Under the pieces are notes generated by a model. That model ran no database searches. It saw nothing but the letters and a program-made list of their open reading frames with translations, and had not been told where the DNA came from. Shown one piece after another: positions 54,344 through 63,059 of a DNA stretch of 64,000 nucleotides (positions are counted from its first letter, which is position 1; the number at the start of each line of letters is the position of its first letter). Made by a program: the position numbers and the translations under genes. The stretch is from Natrinema longum (GTDB taxonomy: Archaea; Halobacteriota; Halobacteria; Halobacteriales; Natrialbaceae): the NCBI RefSeq assembly GCF_017352095.1, contig NZ_CP071463.1:3410001-3474000 (forward strand), written 5' to 3'.

Positions 54344-56689
54344 TTACCGGACCGAGTCGAGCAGGAGTTTCTGTTCGACGCGTTTGACCTCGTGTTGGAC
54401 GTCGCGGACCGCGTCGATGTTCGCGGAGATGGAGCTGATACCCTCGTTGACGAGGAACTGGACCATTTCCGGTTTGGAGCCGGCCTGGCCACAGATACTC
54501 GTATCGACGCCGCGTTCGCGGCAGGTTTCGATGACGTCGCCGAGGAGTCGCAACACGGCCGGGTGGAGTTCGTCGAACCGGTCGGCGACGTGCTCGTTGT
54601 TGCGATCGACCGCGAGCGTGTACTGGGTCAGATCGTTGGTGCCAAAGGAAGCGAAGTCGATACCGGCGTCGGCCATCTCCTCGACGGAGAGCGCCGCGGC
54701 GGGGGTCTCGATCATGGCACCCCACTTGCGCTTTTCGGGGTCGATGCCCGCCTCCTTCATGCACTCTTTGGCCCGATAGATGTCCTCGGCGTCGTTGACC
54801 AGTGGGAGCATGATCTCGACGTTGTCGTAGCCCAGCTCGTAGAGGCGGTGGAACGCCTCGAGTTCGTGGGCGAAGACGTCGGTGCGATCGAGCGAGCGGC
54901 GGATGCCCCGGTAGCCGAGCATCGGGTTGTGTTCCTCGGGCTCGTCCTCGCCGCCCTCGAGCTGGCGGAACTCGTCGGTGGGGGCGTCCAGGGTGCGCAC
55001 GCGGACGGGGCGGGGGTAGAACTCGTCGGCGACGCCGCGGATGCCCTCGACCAGTTCCGTGATGTAAGCGTCCGTACCGTTTTCGGCGATGAACTTCTCT
55101 GGCGTCTGGTTCAGCGAGAGGATCATGTGCTCCGTGCGGAGCAGGCCGACGCCGTCGGCACCCGTCGCGGCCGCGCGTTCGGCGGCTTCGGGAATGGAGA
55201 CGTTGACCTTGACCTCGGTCGCGGTCATCGGTTTGACCGGCGACTGCGGGCGGACCTCCTCGACGGGCTCGGTCTCCTCGTCGGGCTCGACCGTCTTCCC
55301 CTCGAGGACCGCGCCCTTGTCGCCGTCGAGCGTGACGACCTGGCCGTCCTGCAGGACGGTCGTGGCGTTGGTCGTCCCGACGATGGCTGGGACGCCCAGT
55401 TCCCGCGAGACGATGGCGGCGTGGCTGGTCATGCCGCCCTCGTCGGTGATGATTCCCGAGGCCCGCTTCATCGCGGGGACCATGTCGGGCATCGTCATCT
55501 CGGTGACGATGATGTCGCCCTCGCTGACCTTCGCCAGGTCGTCGAGCTTGGTGACGATCTTCGCCGGCCCGCTTACGGTTCCGGGGCTCGAGCCCAATCC
55601 GTCGACGATGACCTCGCCCGAACTAGCACTCGAGTCGGCGCTGGCACCGGTGGCACTGCTTCCGTCGGCGGCCTGGGCGCTGCCGCTGCCGTCGGTCAGT
55701 CCCTTCGTCGGGTCGACGCTGCCGGTCGCGTCGGCGGCGGTTTCGTCCTCGTCGATGGTGGTGATCGGCCGGGACTGGAGCATGTAGACGTCGCCATCGA
55801 CGATCGCCCACTCGACGTCCTGTGGCTCGCCGTAGTGGTCCTCGACGCGCTCGCCGAGGTCCATCAGCGCGTCGATCTCGTCGTCGGAGATGACCCGCTG
55901 CGTTCGCTTCTCCTCGGGCACGTCGCGCTCGACGGTCTGCCCCGTTTCCTCGTCTTTCTCGTGCATCACCTTCTTCTCGGCGATGGTGAGGTCCATCGAT
56001 CGGTCTCCCCGGTCGATGACGTAGTTGTCCGGCGAGACGGCACCGGAGACGACGGCCTCGCCCAGGCCCCACGCCGCCTCGATGATCATGGTCGGATCGC
56101 CCGTCGAGGGGTGGCTCGTGAACATCACGCCGGATTTCTCGGCGTCGACCATCTGCTGGACGACGACCGCGATGTTCACTGCCGAGTGGTCGAATCCCTG
56201 TTCCTGGCGGTAGTAGATCGCCCGCTGGGTGAACAGCGAGGCCCAACACTCCCGAACGCGATTCAACAGGTCTTCCTCGGTCACGTTGAGGAACGTCTCC
56301 TGTTGGCCCGCAAACGAGGCGTCGGGCAGGTCCTCGGCGGTCGCCGACGATCGGACGGCGACGAACGCCTCGCCGTCGCCGACCTCGCGGTAGCTCTCGA
56401 GGATCTCCTCGCGCAGTTCGTCGGGGAACGGCGTCTCGACGATGAGTTCCTGTGCGCGGTCGGCCGCGTCGGCCAACGCGGCAGAGTCGTCGACATCGAC
56501 GTCGACGGCGGCGAACAGTTCCTCGTCGATTTCGGCGTCCTCGATGAACCGCCGATACGTGCCGGCCGTCACGACGAATCCCGGTGGCACCGGTAACCCC
56601 GCACCCGTAAGCTCGCCCAGGGAAGCACCTTTGCCGCCGACCTGCTCGAGGTCGCCGGCACTGATCTCGTCCAGCCAGAGTACAGCCAT
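54344..56689 (-). CDS. ppsA: Phosphoenolpyruvate synthase
   Basis: Makes PEP from pyruvate, ATP and water, the first step of gluconeogenesis from pyruvate. The 781-residue protein has the N-terminal ATP-grasp-like domain (VGGKGASLGELTGAGLPVPP, 17-36; FVAVRSSATAEDLPDASFAG, 109-128), the phosphohistidine domain with catalytic His423 in DEGGMTSHAAIVSRELGVPA, and the C-terminal PEP barrel with MIETPAAALSVEEMA and Cys733 in TSICGQAGSKP. A Ser/Ala/Gly/Asp-rich linker (about 313-360) is longer than in bacterial PpsA. Start ATG 56689 with an AT-rich promoter (ctttattc on the minus strand) just upstream. Confidence 0.93.
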   Translation of the reverse strand: MAVLWLDEISAGDLEQVGGKGASLGELTGAGLPVPPGFVVTAGTYRRFIEDAEIDEELFAAVDVDVDDSAALADAADRAQELIVETPFPDELREEILESYREVGDGEAFVAVRSSATAEDLPDASFAGQQETFLNVTEEDLLNRVRECWASLFTQRAIYYRQEQGFDHSAVNIAVVVQQMVDAEKSGVMFTSHPSTGDPTMIIEAAWGLGEAVVSGAVSPDNYVIDRGDRSMDLTIAEKKVMHEKDEETGQTVERDVPEEKRTQRVISDDEIDALMDLGERVEDHYGEPQDVEWAIVDGDVYMLQSRPITTIDEDETAADATGSVDPTKGLTDGSGSAQAADGSSATGASADSSASSGEVIVDGLGSSPGTVSGPAKIVTKLDDLAKVSEGDIIVTEMTMPDMVPAMKRASGIITDEGGMTSHAAIVSRELGVPAIVGTTNATTVLQDGQVVTLDGDKGAVLEGKTVEPDEETEPVEEVRPQSPVKPMTATEVKVNVSIPEAAERAAATGADGVGLLRTEHMILSLNQTPEKFIAENGTDAYITELVEGIRGVADEFYPRPVRVRTLDAPTDEFRQLEGGEDEPEEHNPMLGYRGIRRSLDRTDVFAHELEAFHRLYELGYDNVEIMLPLVNDAEDIYRAKECMKEAGIDPEKRKWGAMIETPAAALSVEEMADAGIDFASFGTNDLTQYTLAVDRNNEHVADRFDELHPAVLRLLGDVIETCRERGVDTSICGQAGSKPEMVQFLVNEGISSISANIDAVRDVQHEVKRVEQKLLLDSVR

Positions 56690-56845
56690 CTCTATCTGCG
56701 TGATCGCTGGTACGAATAAAGAAGGTTGCGAACAACCGCTACCGATCGCAACTCACAACCGAATGAGTTTCTGTTTCGACCGCGTTCGAACCTGTCAGCG
56801 TCGCGTTTAGTCGGGGTTTTCGAGGGGCCACACGGTCGTCCGAAC

Positions 56846-57745
56846 TCAGGCCTCGAGTATCTCGTCGTCGTCGCTATCGGGGACGACGAGCGACCCGTCG
56901 AGGACGGTCACGCCGCGGCCGCCGACCTGTACCGCTCCGTCGAGACGAACCCGAACCTGGCCCGGCCGGTCGACGTAGTGGCCCTGCTCGAGTCGAAGCT
57001 CCGCGGGTAGATCGCCGTCGAAGGCGTCGAAGCGGTCGAGGTACGCGGCGGCGGCTCCACTCGCGGTGCCGGTGACGGGGTCTTCCGGAACCCCGGCTCC
57101 CGGCGCAAACATGCGGCCGTGGGCCGTCGACTCGGCCTCGAGTGCATCGAAGGTGAACAGATAGATCCCAGTCGCATCGAGTTCGTCGGTGAGCGCCTCG
57201 ATCGCAGTCGGGTCGGGCTCGGCCGCGCCGACGTCCGAGAGGTACGTGATCGGGACGATCAGAAACGGGAGCCCGGTCGACGCCACCGCGAGCGGCAGGT
57301 CGGCGCTGGCTCCCTCGAGGGCGGCCCGATCGACGCCCAGCGCGTCGGCGACGCGGTCGTAGCCGACGTCGACCTCGCGGATCGTCGGCTCGTCCTGTGT
57401 CATCCAGACCGTGCCATCGTCCGTGACCTCGATCTCGAGCGTGCCGACGTTCGTCTCGAGGGTCGTCGTCCCGGGCTCGAGCCCCTCGTCGTGGAGGTGT
57501 GCGAACGTCCCGATCGTCGCGTGACCGCAGAGGTCCACCTCCTGCGTGGGCGTGAAGTATCTGATCCCGCGGTCGGCGGTCTCGCTCGAGCGAAGGAAGG
57601 CCGTCTCGCTGACGGCCATCTCGGCGGCGATCGCCTGCATCTGGTCGTCCGAGAGGCCGTCCGCGTCCGGAACGACGCCGGCCGGGTTCCCGGTCAGCGG
57701 TTCGTCGGTGAAGGCATCGACCTGCAAGACCCGAATCGTCTCCAT
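56846..57745 (-). CDS. PhzF-family protein (isomerase/epimerase-like)
   Basis: A 299-residue two-domain hot-dog-like fold of the PhzF/YddE family, which includes isomerases and epimerases; most archaeal members have no known substrate. Signatures: VDAFTDEPLTGNPAGVV (9-25), the catalytic Glu47 in AVSETAFLRSS, and DLCGHATIGTFAHL (about 70-83). The C-terminal half has EDPVTGTASGAAAAYL and RLEQGHYVDRPGQVRVRLDG. Start ATG 57745 (METIRVLQVD); the larger frame upstream is unsupported. A 3' fragment of a related gene lies at 58665-58719, part of a rearrangement scar. Confidence 0.87.
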   Translation of the reverse strand: METIRVLQVDAFTDEPLTGNPAGVVPDADGLSDDQMQAIAAEMAVSETAFLRSSETADRGIRYFTPTQEVDLCGHATIGTFAHLHDEGLEPGTTTLETNVGTLEIEVTDDGTVWMTQDEPTIREVDVGYDRVADALGVDRAALEGASADLPLAVASTGLPFLIVPITYLSDVGAAEPDPTAIEALTDELDATGIYLFTFDALEAESTAHGRMFAPGAGVPEDPVTGTASGAAAAYLDRFDAFDGDLPAELRLEQGHYVDRPGQVRVRLDGAVQVGGRGVTVLDGSLVVPDSDDDEILEA

Positions 57746-58129
57746 ACGACGTCGGTCGGGCGAGGGGCGTATGAATCCTCGGTCGTCGTCACGATACCGG
57801 CGCTCGACCACGCCGGTCGCCGCTACCGACTGCCCTACAGGCCGCCGATCCAAGCGACGAGATCGTCGAGAACGGGTTGGTCGAGGTCGTTCCGCAGTCG
57901 GTATCGGCTGTGGTGTCAACTGGTGAGTATCAGAGACACGCAGGGAAGTGTCGGACGAGTGAACAGACGTGAAAACGAAATACGCAGGAAACGCAAATAT
58001 CGACTCTGCCTCCGGCAATTACGATTATATCGAGGGTGATATCAACGACGATGGTGACAGTATCGGATGTCCTCCTTTCTGTCCAGTATAACGTGGCAAC
58101 TATCTGCACGCCAGCAGTACTGAAATATT
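57746..58129. other. Intergenic region with rearrangement scar
   Basis: Contains the hydrolase 3' stump at 57835-57915 described separately, and AT-rich sequence from about 58010 to 58125 that should hold the promoter of the membrane gene beginning at 58130. Confidence 0.5.
57835..57915 (-). pseudogene. 3' stump of an alpha/beta-hydrolase gene
   Basis: Read on the minus strand in the frame of its stop codon, this gives SRYRLRNDLDQPVLDDLVAW then IGGL and a stop. The last 22 residues align with the C-terminus of the hydrolase at 58720-60057 (YAVRNNVAERVVADLVDWID then DL and a stop), with about ten identities and no gaps. Upstream of the segment the frame hits a stop. It is therefore the tail of a divergent second copy, left behind after a deletion. 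Confidence 0.6.
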
Positions 58130-58636
58130 ATGCAGGGAAGTATTGACCCGGCCTTTGGGAGCAGGCTGGTTAATGCTGCCGTCTCGATCGTGCTCGCATC
58201 GGTTGCCCTCCTCGGACTGTATGTCCGTCAGACGCGAGCCGACACACCGGAAGGTGGCGCTGCAGCCAGCAGTGTCTGGTACGTCATAATCTGTTCCGTG
58301 GTCTATCTTAGTCCGCGATATGTACATGATACGTTTGCCTCCGGTGTCTTCAGGTTCCAGTATTCCCTCTGGGTCTTCATGATCGTCGTTCCGCTAGTGG
58401 CGCTTCAGGCCGGAGTCCCAGTGTACATTTTTGCAACCCGTGGAAACGTGGGCGCGTTAGTCGGGTTGTTCGCTGCGACTACCCTCACGTTTTGGGGACT
58501 ACTGGGAACAGGTGGCGAGTCGGACATCTTAGTTGGGTATCCCTACGCTATGTTTCCGGCCGCCGTCCTCATCATTTCATTTACTACTGGCGTGGATGTC
58601 GCTACCCGCAAAGTAACAAACCGGGTTGGTACGTGA
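58130..58636 (+). CDS. Polytopic membrane protein inside the rearranged locus
   Basis: A 168-residue protein with five hydrophobic helices (about 14-32, 48-60, 74-92, 103-122, 135-152). It is less acidic than core haloarchaeal proteins, and the base composition is a little lower in G+C than its neighbours, suggesting acquisition. It sits between stumps of two genes. No family recognised. Confidence 0.55.
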   Translation: MQGSIDPAFGSRLVNAAVSIVLASVALLGLYVRQTRADTPEGGAAASSVWYVIICSVVYLSPRYVHDTFASGVFRFQYSLWVFMIVVPLVALQAGVPVYIFATRGNVGALVGLFAATTLTFWGLLGTGGESDILVGYPYAMFPAAVLIISFTTGVDVATRKVTNRVGT

Positions 58637-58664
58637 GCCGCCGACCCGCACGCCATCCGCGAGC

Positions 58665-58719
58665 CGCACGCGGGCGAGCGACGTAGTGCCCCTGCTCGAG
58701 TCGTGGCTCCCCGGTCGGA
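58665..58719 (-). pseudogene. 3' stump of a PhzF-like gene
   Basis: On the minus strand this reads EPRLEQGHYVARPRAARGW, matching LRLEQGHYVDRPGQVRVRL of the PhzF gene at 56846-57745. At DNA level cgacgtagtg-ccctgctcgagtcg is shared nearly base for base with 56975-57000. It ends directly at the hydrolase stop codon, so the copy is truncated on both sides. Confidence 0.6.
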
Positions 58720-60057
58720 CTACAGGTCGTCGATCCAGTCCACGAGATCGGCGACGACCCGCTCTGCGACGTTGTTCCGGACAGCGTAGGCGAACTCCAC
58801 CGACTCGCCGTCGCCCGGCATAAAGAGGTGATTGAGGCCGTCGTAGCTCTCGAACGTCGTCTCCGACCTGCCATCGAGTTCGGATCGCCACAGCTCGAGG
58901 TCGTCGGTTACGGTGACCTGAAAGTCGCGCTCGCCCTGGAGCAAGTACAGGGGGGCGTCGACGTCCGCCGCGGCACCCAGGTGGTCGTAGGACTCGAGGC
59001 TGTCCCAGAACGCGCCCGGTTTGCCCAGGAGCGTCTCGTCGGCCTCGTACTCGCCCGACCGAACCCGTTCGATCTCTGTCGACCAAGTTTCCAAGACCTG
59101 CTCGAGGTCGGCCCACCCGTGGTCGCCGACCGACACCTTGTACTCGAGTTGCTCGAGGGTGAGGTCGTGGTAGGGTCGTGCGGGTGCGGCGAGTCCGACG
59201 ACGCCGGCGAGTTCGCCGTCTCGAGCGGCGATTCTGGGGGCTGCCCGGCCGCCGAGGCCGTGGCCGACGACGACGATCCGATCCGAATCGACTCCCTCGG
59301 TCGACCGCAGGCGATCGATCGCGACCAGCGCGTCGTCGACGGTGACGTGATCGAGGGTGTACGTACCGGACTGGACCTCGCATGCGGGCACGCGCTTGTC
59401 GTACCGGAGGGACGCGATTCCCCGGGTCGAGAGCCCCGCGGCGAGATCCGTAAACAGCTGCGTTCCGCCGCGAGCGGTGTCGCCGGTCACTGGTCCGGAG
59501 TCGTGGACCAGGACGACGCCGGGAGCCTCGCCGGCGGTCGCAGGGGTGGTAACGGTCCCCGGCAGGGAACAGTCGTCCGCCGCGAGCGTCACGTCCTCGT
59601 CGGTGACCGCACTCGAATCGACGTAGGACGGGCGTTCGTACTCGTCGGTGATCCCACAATCGAGGAGTCGCGACTCGCTGTCGACGATGACGCGGCAGTC
59701 GTGTTCACTCCGGGCAAACGACAGTCGCAGATCGACCGCGTCGACCTCGTTGCTCGTCGTCACGTCCGTGTCGACGACGTCGTCGAACGCGCCACCGATC
59801 GCAGTATAGGCCATCCAGAGTCGCTCGAGCCTGCCGGGGTCGCCGTAGCGCTCTCGGTTACCCGAGACGAAACGCTCGCTTGCCTGCTCGAATCGATCGG
59901 TCGCGAGTTCCTCGACGAACGCCACCGCCGTTTCGTCGGCAGTCTCCGTCCCGGGGTCCTCGTCCGTCGTGTCAGAGAGGAGACCGGCACAGCCGGCCAC
60001 TGCCGACGCTGTCGCCGTCGATACCGCCGCGAGTACGGTTCGCCGTCGGGGTGCCAT
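58720..60057 (-). CDS. Tat lipoprotein with alpha/beta-hydrolase fold, nucleophile Ser replaced by Gly
   Basis: A 445-residue exported lipoprotein: RR motif (PRRRTVLAAV), lipobox VAGC with Cys23, then a DUF3887-like domain (about 35-130; FVEELATDRFEQASERFVSG) and an alpha/beta-hydrolase domain from about 160 (GVVLVHDSGPVTG, IASLRYDKRVP). The nucleophile elbow reads VVGHGLGGRAAPRIAARDGE: position 267 is Gly (GGC at 59257-59259) where family members have Ser. The acid (LLQGERDFQVT) and His (GLNHLFMPG) are kept. It may be catalytically dead, or use another mechanism. Start ATG 60057 gives a proper signal peptide. Confidence 0.82.
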   Translation of the reverse strand: MAPRRRTVLAAVSTATASAVAGCAGLLSDTTDEDPGTETADETAVAFVEELATDRFEQASERFVSGNRERYGDPGRLERLWMAYTAIGGAFDDVVDTDVTTSNEVDAVDLRLSFARSEHDCRVIVDSESRLLDCGITDEYERPSYVDSSAVTDEDVTLAADDCSLPGTVTTPATAGEAPGVVLVHDSGPVTGDTARGGTQLFTDLAAGLSTRGIASLRYDKRVPACEVQSGTYTLDHVTVDDALVAIDRLRSTEGVDSDRIVVVGHGLGGRAAPRIAARDGELAGVVGLAAPARPYHDLTLEQLEYKVSVGDHGWADLEQVLETWSTEIERVRSGEYEADETLLGKPGAFWDSLESYDHLGAAADVDAPLYLLQGERDFQVTVTDDLELWRSELDGRSETTFESYDGLNHLFMPGDGESVEFAYAVRNNVAERVVADLVDWIDDL

Positions 60058-60224
60058 CGATACCGAACCGTCCACGGTCCGTCGGATAAAGACGAGGTCG
60101 TTTCTCTGTGACTGTATTCGATCCCGATACGTTCGCTGGGATTCATACGGTCGCCTGTCCGTCAGTGCCGGCGGGACCGGGACCGCCCTGCGGACCCACC
60201 GGGACATCGGGACAGCAACCCGTC

Positions 60225-61727
60225 TCAGTCGTCCCCCAGTTCCTCGAGCGGGTCACTGTGATCGTGGTCCGCCATCGGCGGCAACTCGCCCGACCGATGC
60301 GTTCCCACGGGCGGCCGGTTGACCTCCGCAGCGGCCGAGGACTCGAGGTCGGTCCGCGCCTCGCCTTCGATCGCTTGCATCTCGCCGTCCTCGCGGGGCT
60401 GGTCAGACCCCTCCGGGCTCTGACTGCTTCGAGAATCGCGCCGCGATTCTCGAACATCCTGATCGATCCGCATCGAGCAGAATTCGGCCCCGCACATCGA
60501 GCAAAAGCGGGCCTCCTTGTAGTTGTCTCCGGGCAGGGTCTGGTCGTGGAACGACCGGGCGCGGTCGGGGTCGAGCGCGAGGTCGAACTGCTCGCGCCAG
60601 TCGAACTCGTAGCGCGCTTCGGAAAGGGCGTCGTCCCAGTCGCGCGCGCCGGGGCGTTCGTTGCCCACGTCGCCGGCGTGGGCGGCGATCCGGTACGCCG
60701 CGAGGCCGTCGCGGACGTCTTCCTCCTCGGGGAGGCCGAGGTGTTCCTTCGGCGTGACGTAACACAGCATCGCCGCGCCGGCCTGGGCCGCCATCGCCGC
60801 ACCGATGGCGCTCGTGATGTGGTCGTAGCCCGGCGCGATGTCGGTCACCAGCGGCCCGAGCACGTAGAAGGGGGCACCGTCGCAGACCTCCTGCTGGCGT
60901 TCGACGTTCTCGGCGACCTTGTGCATCGGGACGTGGCCCGGCCCTTCGACCATCACCTGAACGCCGTGATCCCAGCCGACCCGCGTGAGTTCCCCCAGCG
61001 TGTCGAGTTCGGCGTACTGGGCCTCGTCGCAGGCATCGGCCAGACAGCCGGGTCGGAGGCTGTCGCCGAGGCTGAACGTGACGTCGTGTTCGGCGAAGAT
61101 CTCACAGATCTCGGGGAAGATCTGATACAGCGGGTTCTGCTCGCCGTTCTCCTCCATCCACTTGGCTATGATCGAACCGCCCCGCGAGACGATGCCGGTC
61201 TTTCGGCCGTCGGTCAGCGGCAGGTGCTCGGCGAGAATGCCCGCGTGGATCGTCATGTAGTCGACGCCCTGTCGGGCCTGTTTCTCGACGATTTCGAGCA
61301 GCAACTCTTTCGTGATCGCCTCGGGACTGCCAGCCTGTTTGACCGCCTCGTACAGCGGCACCGTACCCAGGGGCACCGGTGAGTGTTCGACGTGGGCCTC
61401 CCGGATCTCGTCGAGATCGCTGCCGGTGCCGAGGTCCATCACGGTGTCCGCACCGTAGTGGACCGCAGTGTGGAGCTTTCCGAGTTCCGTCTCGAGGTCG
61501 CTGGTCGTCTCGCTGTTGCCGATGTTGGCGTTGACCTTCGTCGCGAACTCGCGGCCGATGATCATCGCGTCGAGTGCGTCGTGGTGACGGTTGGCCGGGA
61601 TCACGGCCTGTCCCGCCGCGACCTGCTCGCGGACGAACTCCGGCTCGCGGTTCTCTCGCTCGGCGACGCGTTCCATCTCGGGGGTCACCCTCCCATCGCG
61701 GGCGGCTTGCAGCTGCGTATGCGCCAT
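60225..61727 (-). CDS. thiC: Phosphomethylpyrimidine synthase ThiC
   Basis: Radical-SAM-type enzyme converting aminoimidazole ribotide to hydroxymethylpyrimidine phosphate for thiamine. The 500-residue protein has [14 protein letters not shown] (about 64-77), [42 protein letters not shown] and [20 protein letters not shown]. The Fe-S cysteines are C409, C412 and C417 in [14 protein letters not shown] near the C-terminus, followed by an acidic tail of about 75 residues (about 425-500) not found in shorter bacterial forms. No TPP riboswitch was recognised upstream; the promoter is AT-rich (ataataaatct on the plus strand, about 61751-61761). Confidence 0.93.
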   Translation of the reverse strand: MAHTQLQAARDGRVTPEMERVAERENREPEFVREQVAAGQAVIPANRHHDALDAMIIGREFATKVNANIGNSETTSDLETELGKLHTAVHYGADTVMDLGTGSDLDEIREAHVEHSPVPLGTVPLYEAVKQAGSPEAITKELLLEIVEKQARQGVDYMTIHAGILAEHLPLTDGRKTGIVSRGGSIIAKWMEENGEQNPLYQIFPEICEIFAEHDVTFSLGDSLRPGCLADACDEAQYAELDTLGELTRVGWDHGVQVMVEGPGHVPMHKVAENVERQQEVCDGAPFYVLGPLVTDIAPGYDHITSAIGAAMAAQAGAAMLCYVTPKEHLGLPEEEDVRDGLAAYRIAAHAGDVGNERPGARDWDDALSEARYEFDWREQFDLALDPDRARSFHDQTLPGDNYKEARFCSMCGAEFCSMRIDQDVRESRRDSRSSQSPEGSDQPREDGEMQAIEGEARTDLESSAAAEVNRPPVGTHRSGELPPMADHDHSDPLEELGDD

Positions 61728-61888
61728 GGATAACTAGGTTATACTACTCGATAATAAATCTCGGGATGGCACGTACCGGGACGCGACGGGCCCGGTCGTC
61801 GACCGGAGTCGACCCGGCTCGAGCGCGTGGACGGTTTCGGCTATCTTAAGGGGGTTGCACCATACTCTCTCGAGTAGGTGGCCATCAG

Positions 61889-62587
61889 ATGTCCGACCTA
61901 CCGGACGATTTCGACTGTACGATAACCAACTGGGAGTACATTTACGGTCTGTGCCGGGACGTGGCCGACGACGTCCGCGACGACGAGTTCGAGCCGGACG
62001 TCGTCGTCGCACTGGCCCGGGGCGGCTGGTTCGCCGGGCGGTGTCTCTGTGACTTCCTCGGGCTGAACGACCTGACGAGCCTGAAGATGGAACACTACGT
62101 CGGCACCGCCGAGAAATCCGGCGAACCGACCGTCCGCTACCCGATGCCAGAGGGGAGCGTCGAAGACAAGGACGTGCTCATCATCGACGACATCGCCGAC
62201 ACCGGCGGCTCGATCGAACGCGCCTACGAGTACGTCGACGACCGCGACGCCGGCGAGGTCCGCACCGCGACCCTGCAACTGCTTGGCACCAGCGAGTTCC
62301 AACCCGACTACGTCGGCGAACGCCTCGAGGAGTGGACCTGGATCGTCTACCCGTGGAACTTCATCGAAGATCTGATCGATCTCATCTCGAGTGCGATGGA
62401 CAAAACCGACCAGGAAACGTTCACGAACGAGGAGATCCGCCACTCCCTCACCGACCACCACGGTATCGAGCGTATCGAGATGGAGATCGCCCAGCCCGAC
62501 CGGCTGTCGGAGGTTCTACGCGAGATGGACCGACGCGGGCTACTCGAGTCGGTCGGGACCGACGAGTGGGCGCTCGTCGACGAATAG
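61889..62587 (+). CDS. Phosphoribosyltransferase with C-terminal winged-helix domain
   Basis: A 232-residue type I PRTase: VVVALARGGWFAGRCLCDFL (38-57) and the PRPP-binding loop DVLIIDDIADTGGS (95-108). The C-terminal part (about 165-232) forms a winged-helix-like module (TNEEIRHSLTDHHGIERIEM, RLSEVLREMDRRGLLESV). Haloarchaeal proteins of this design are annotated as hypoxanthine/xanthine/guanine PRTases or PyrR-like regulators; base specificity cannot be read. An in-frame HTH suggests possible regulatory DNA binding. Start ATG 61889. Confidence 0.82.
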   Translation: MSDLPDDFDCTITNWEYIYGLCRDVADDVRDDEFEPDVVVALARGGWFAGRCLCDFLGLNDLTSLKMEHYVGTAEKSGEPTVRYPMPEGSVEDKDVLIIDDIADTGGSIERAYEYVDDRDAGEVRTATLQLLGTSEFQPDYVGERLEEWTWIVYPWNFIEDLIDLISSAMDKTDQETFTNEEIRHSLTDHHGIERIEMEIAQPDRLSEVLREMDRRGLLESVGTDEWALVDE

Positions 62588-62648
62588 CAGCTACCGCTCG
62601 GGATTTCTGCCACGATTTGGGTGCCCACGACGAATCGGTGCCACGATT

Positions 62649-62665
62649 TATGTTATCGTAACATA
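62649..62665. promoter_or_regulatory. Perfect palindrome immediately upstream of the 62677 gene
   Basis: tatgtta-tcg-taacata is a 7-3-7 perfect inverted repeat ending 12 bases before the ATG, where it would overlap the transcription start of a near-leaderless gene. Strong candidate operator. Confidence 0.5.
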
Positions 62666-62676
62666 CTGTTCAATAC

Positions 62677-63012
62677 ATGGGTAAAACCAAGATACGATAC
62701 GAGGCGAACGTAACCGAGACCGTACTCCGAACTGCGCGGATTAAAAGCGTGACCGTCTCGAACGTCGACGTTTTGCACGCGCTCGCAACGCTTGATCCGT
62801 GTAAGAATCATCAATCAGAAAACCGGTACGTAGAGTATGGGGACCACCGGTATGCGCTCAAAGAAATCGTGAGACGAACTGTCGCCCGCTCGGCCGACGA
62901 ACCGGATTCGACGGACGCCGATGAGGATGGAGAGTTTCAATTCCATTCCGAGCACGGAGTAACACTGCTCGAGTCACTCGGCTTCGAGACGATCAATACC
63001 GATAGCGAATAA
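62677..63012 (+). CDS. Small soluble protein of unknown function behind a palindromic operator
   Basis: A 111-residue protein starting MGKTKIRYEANVTE. The middle has RTARIKSVTVSNVDVLHALA and NRYVEYGDHRYALKEIVRR; the end is acidic (SADEPDSTDADEDGEFQFHS) then a short helix (GVTLLESLGFETI). Not recognised; possibly a small DNA- or ligand-binding regulator, which would fit autoregulation through the palindrome at 62649-62665. No transmembrane segment. Confidence 0.55.
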   Translation: MGKTKIRYEANVTETVLRTARIKSVTVSNVDVLHALATLDPCKNHQSENRYVEYGDHRYALKEIVRRTVARSADEPDSTDADEDGEFQFHSEHGVTLLESLGFETINTDSE

Positions 63013-63059
63013 GCGACGTGTACGTCCCGGCAGTTACAGTCGGGAGCAGACCGTACGTG

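Noticed and set aside
54242-56596. A 784-codon plus-strand frame opposite PEP synthase
   Set aside because: Antisense shadow; no recognisable motif, and the opposite strand encodes a complete PpsA.
61728-61888. TPP riboswitch upstream of thiC
   Set aside because: No conserved thi-box elements (such as ctgaga) could be recognised in the short divergent region.
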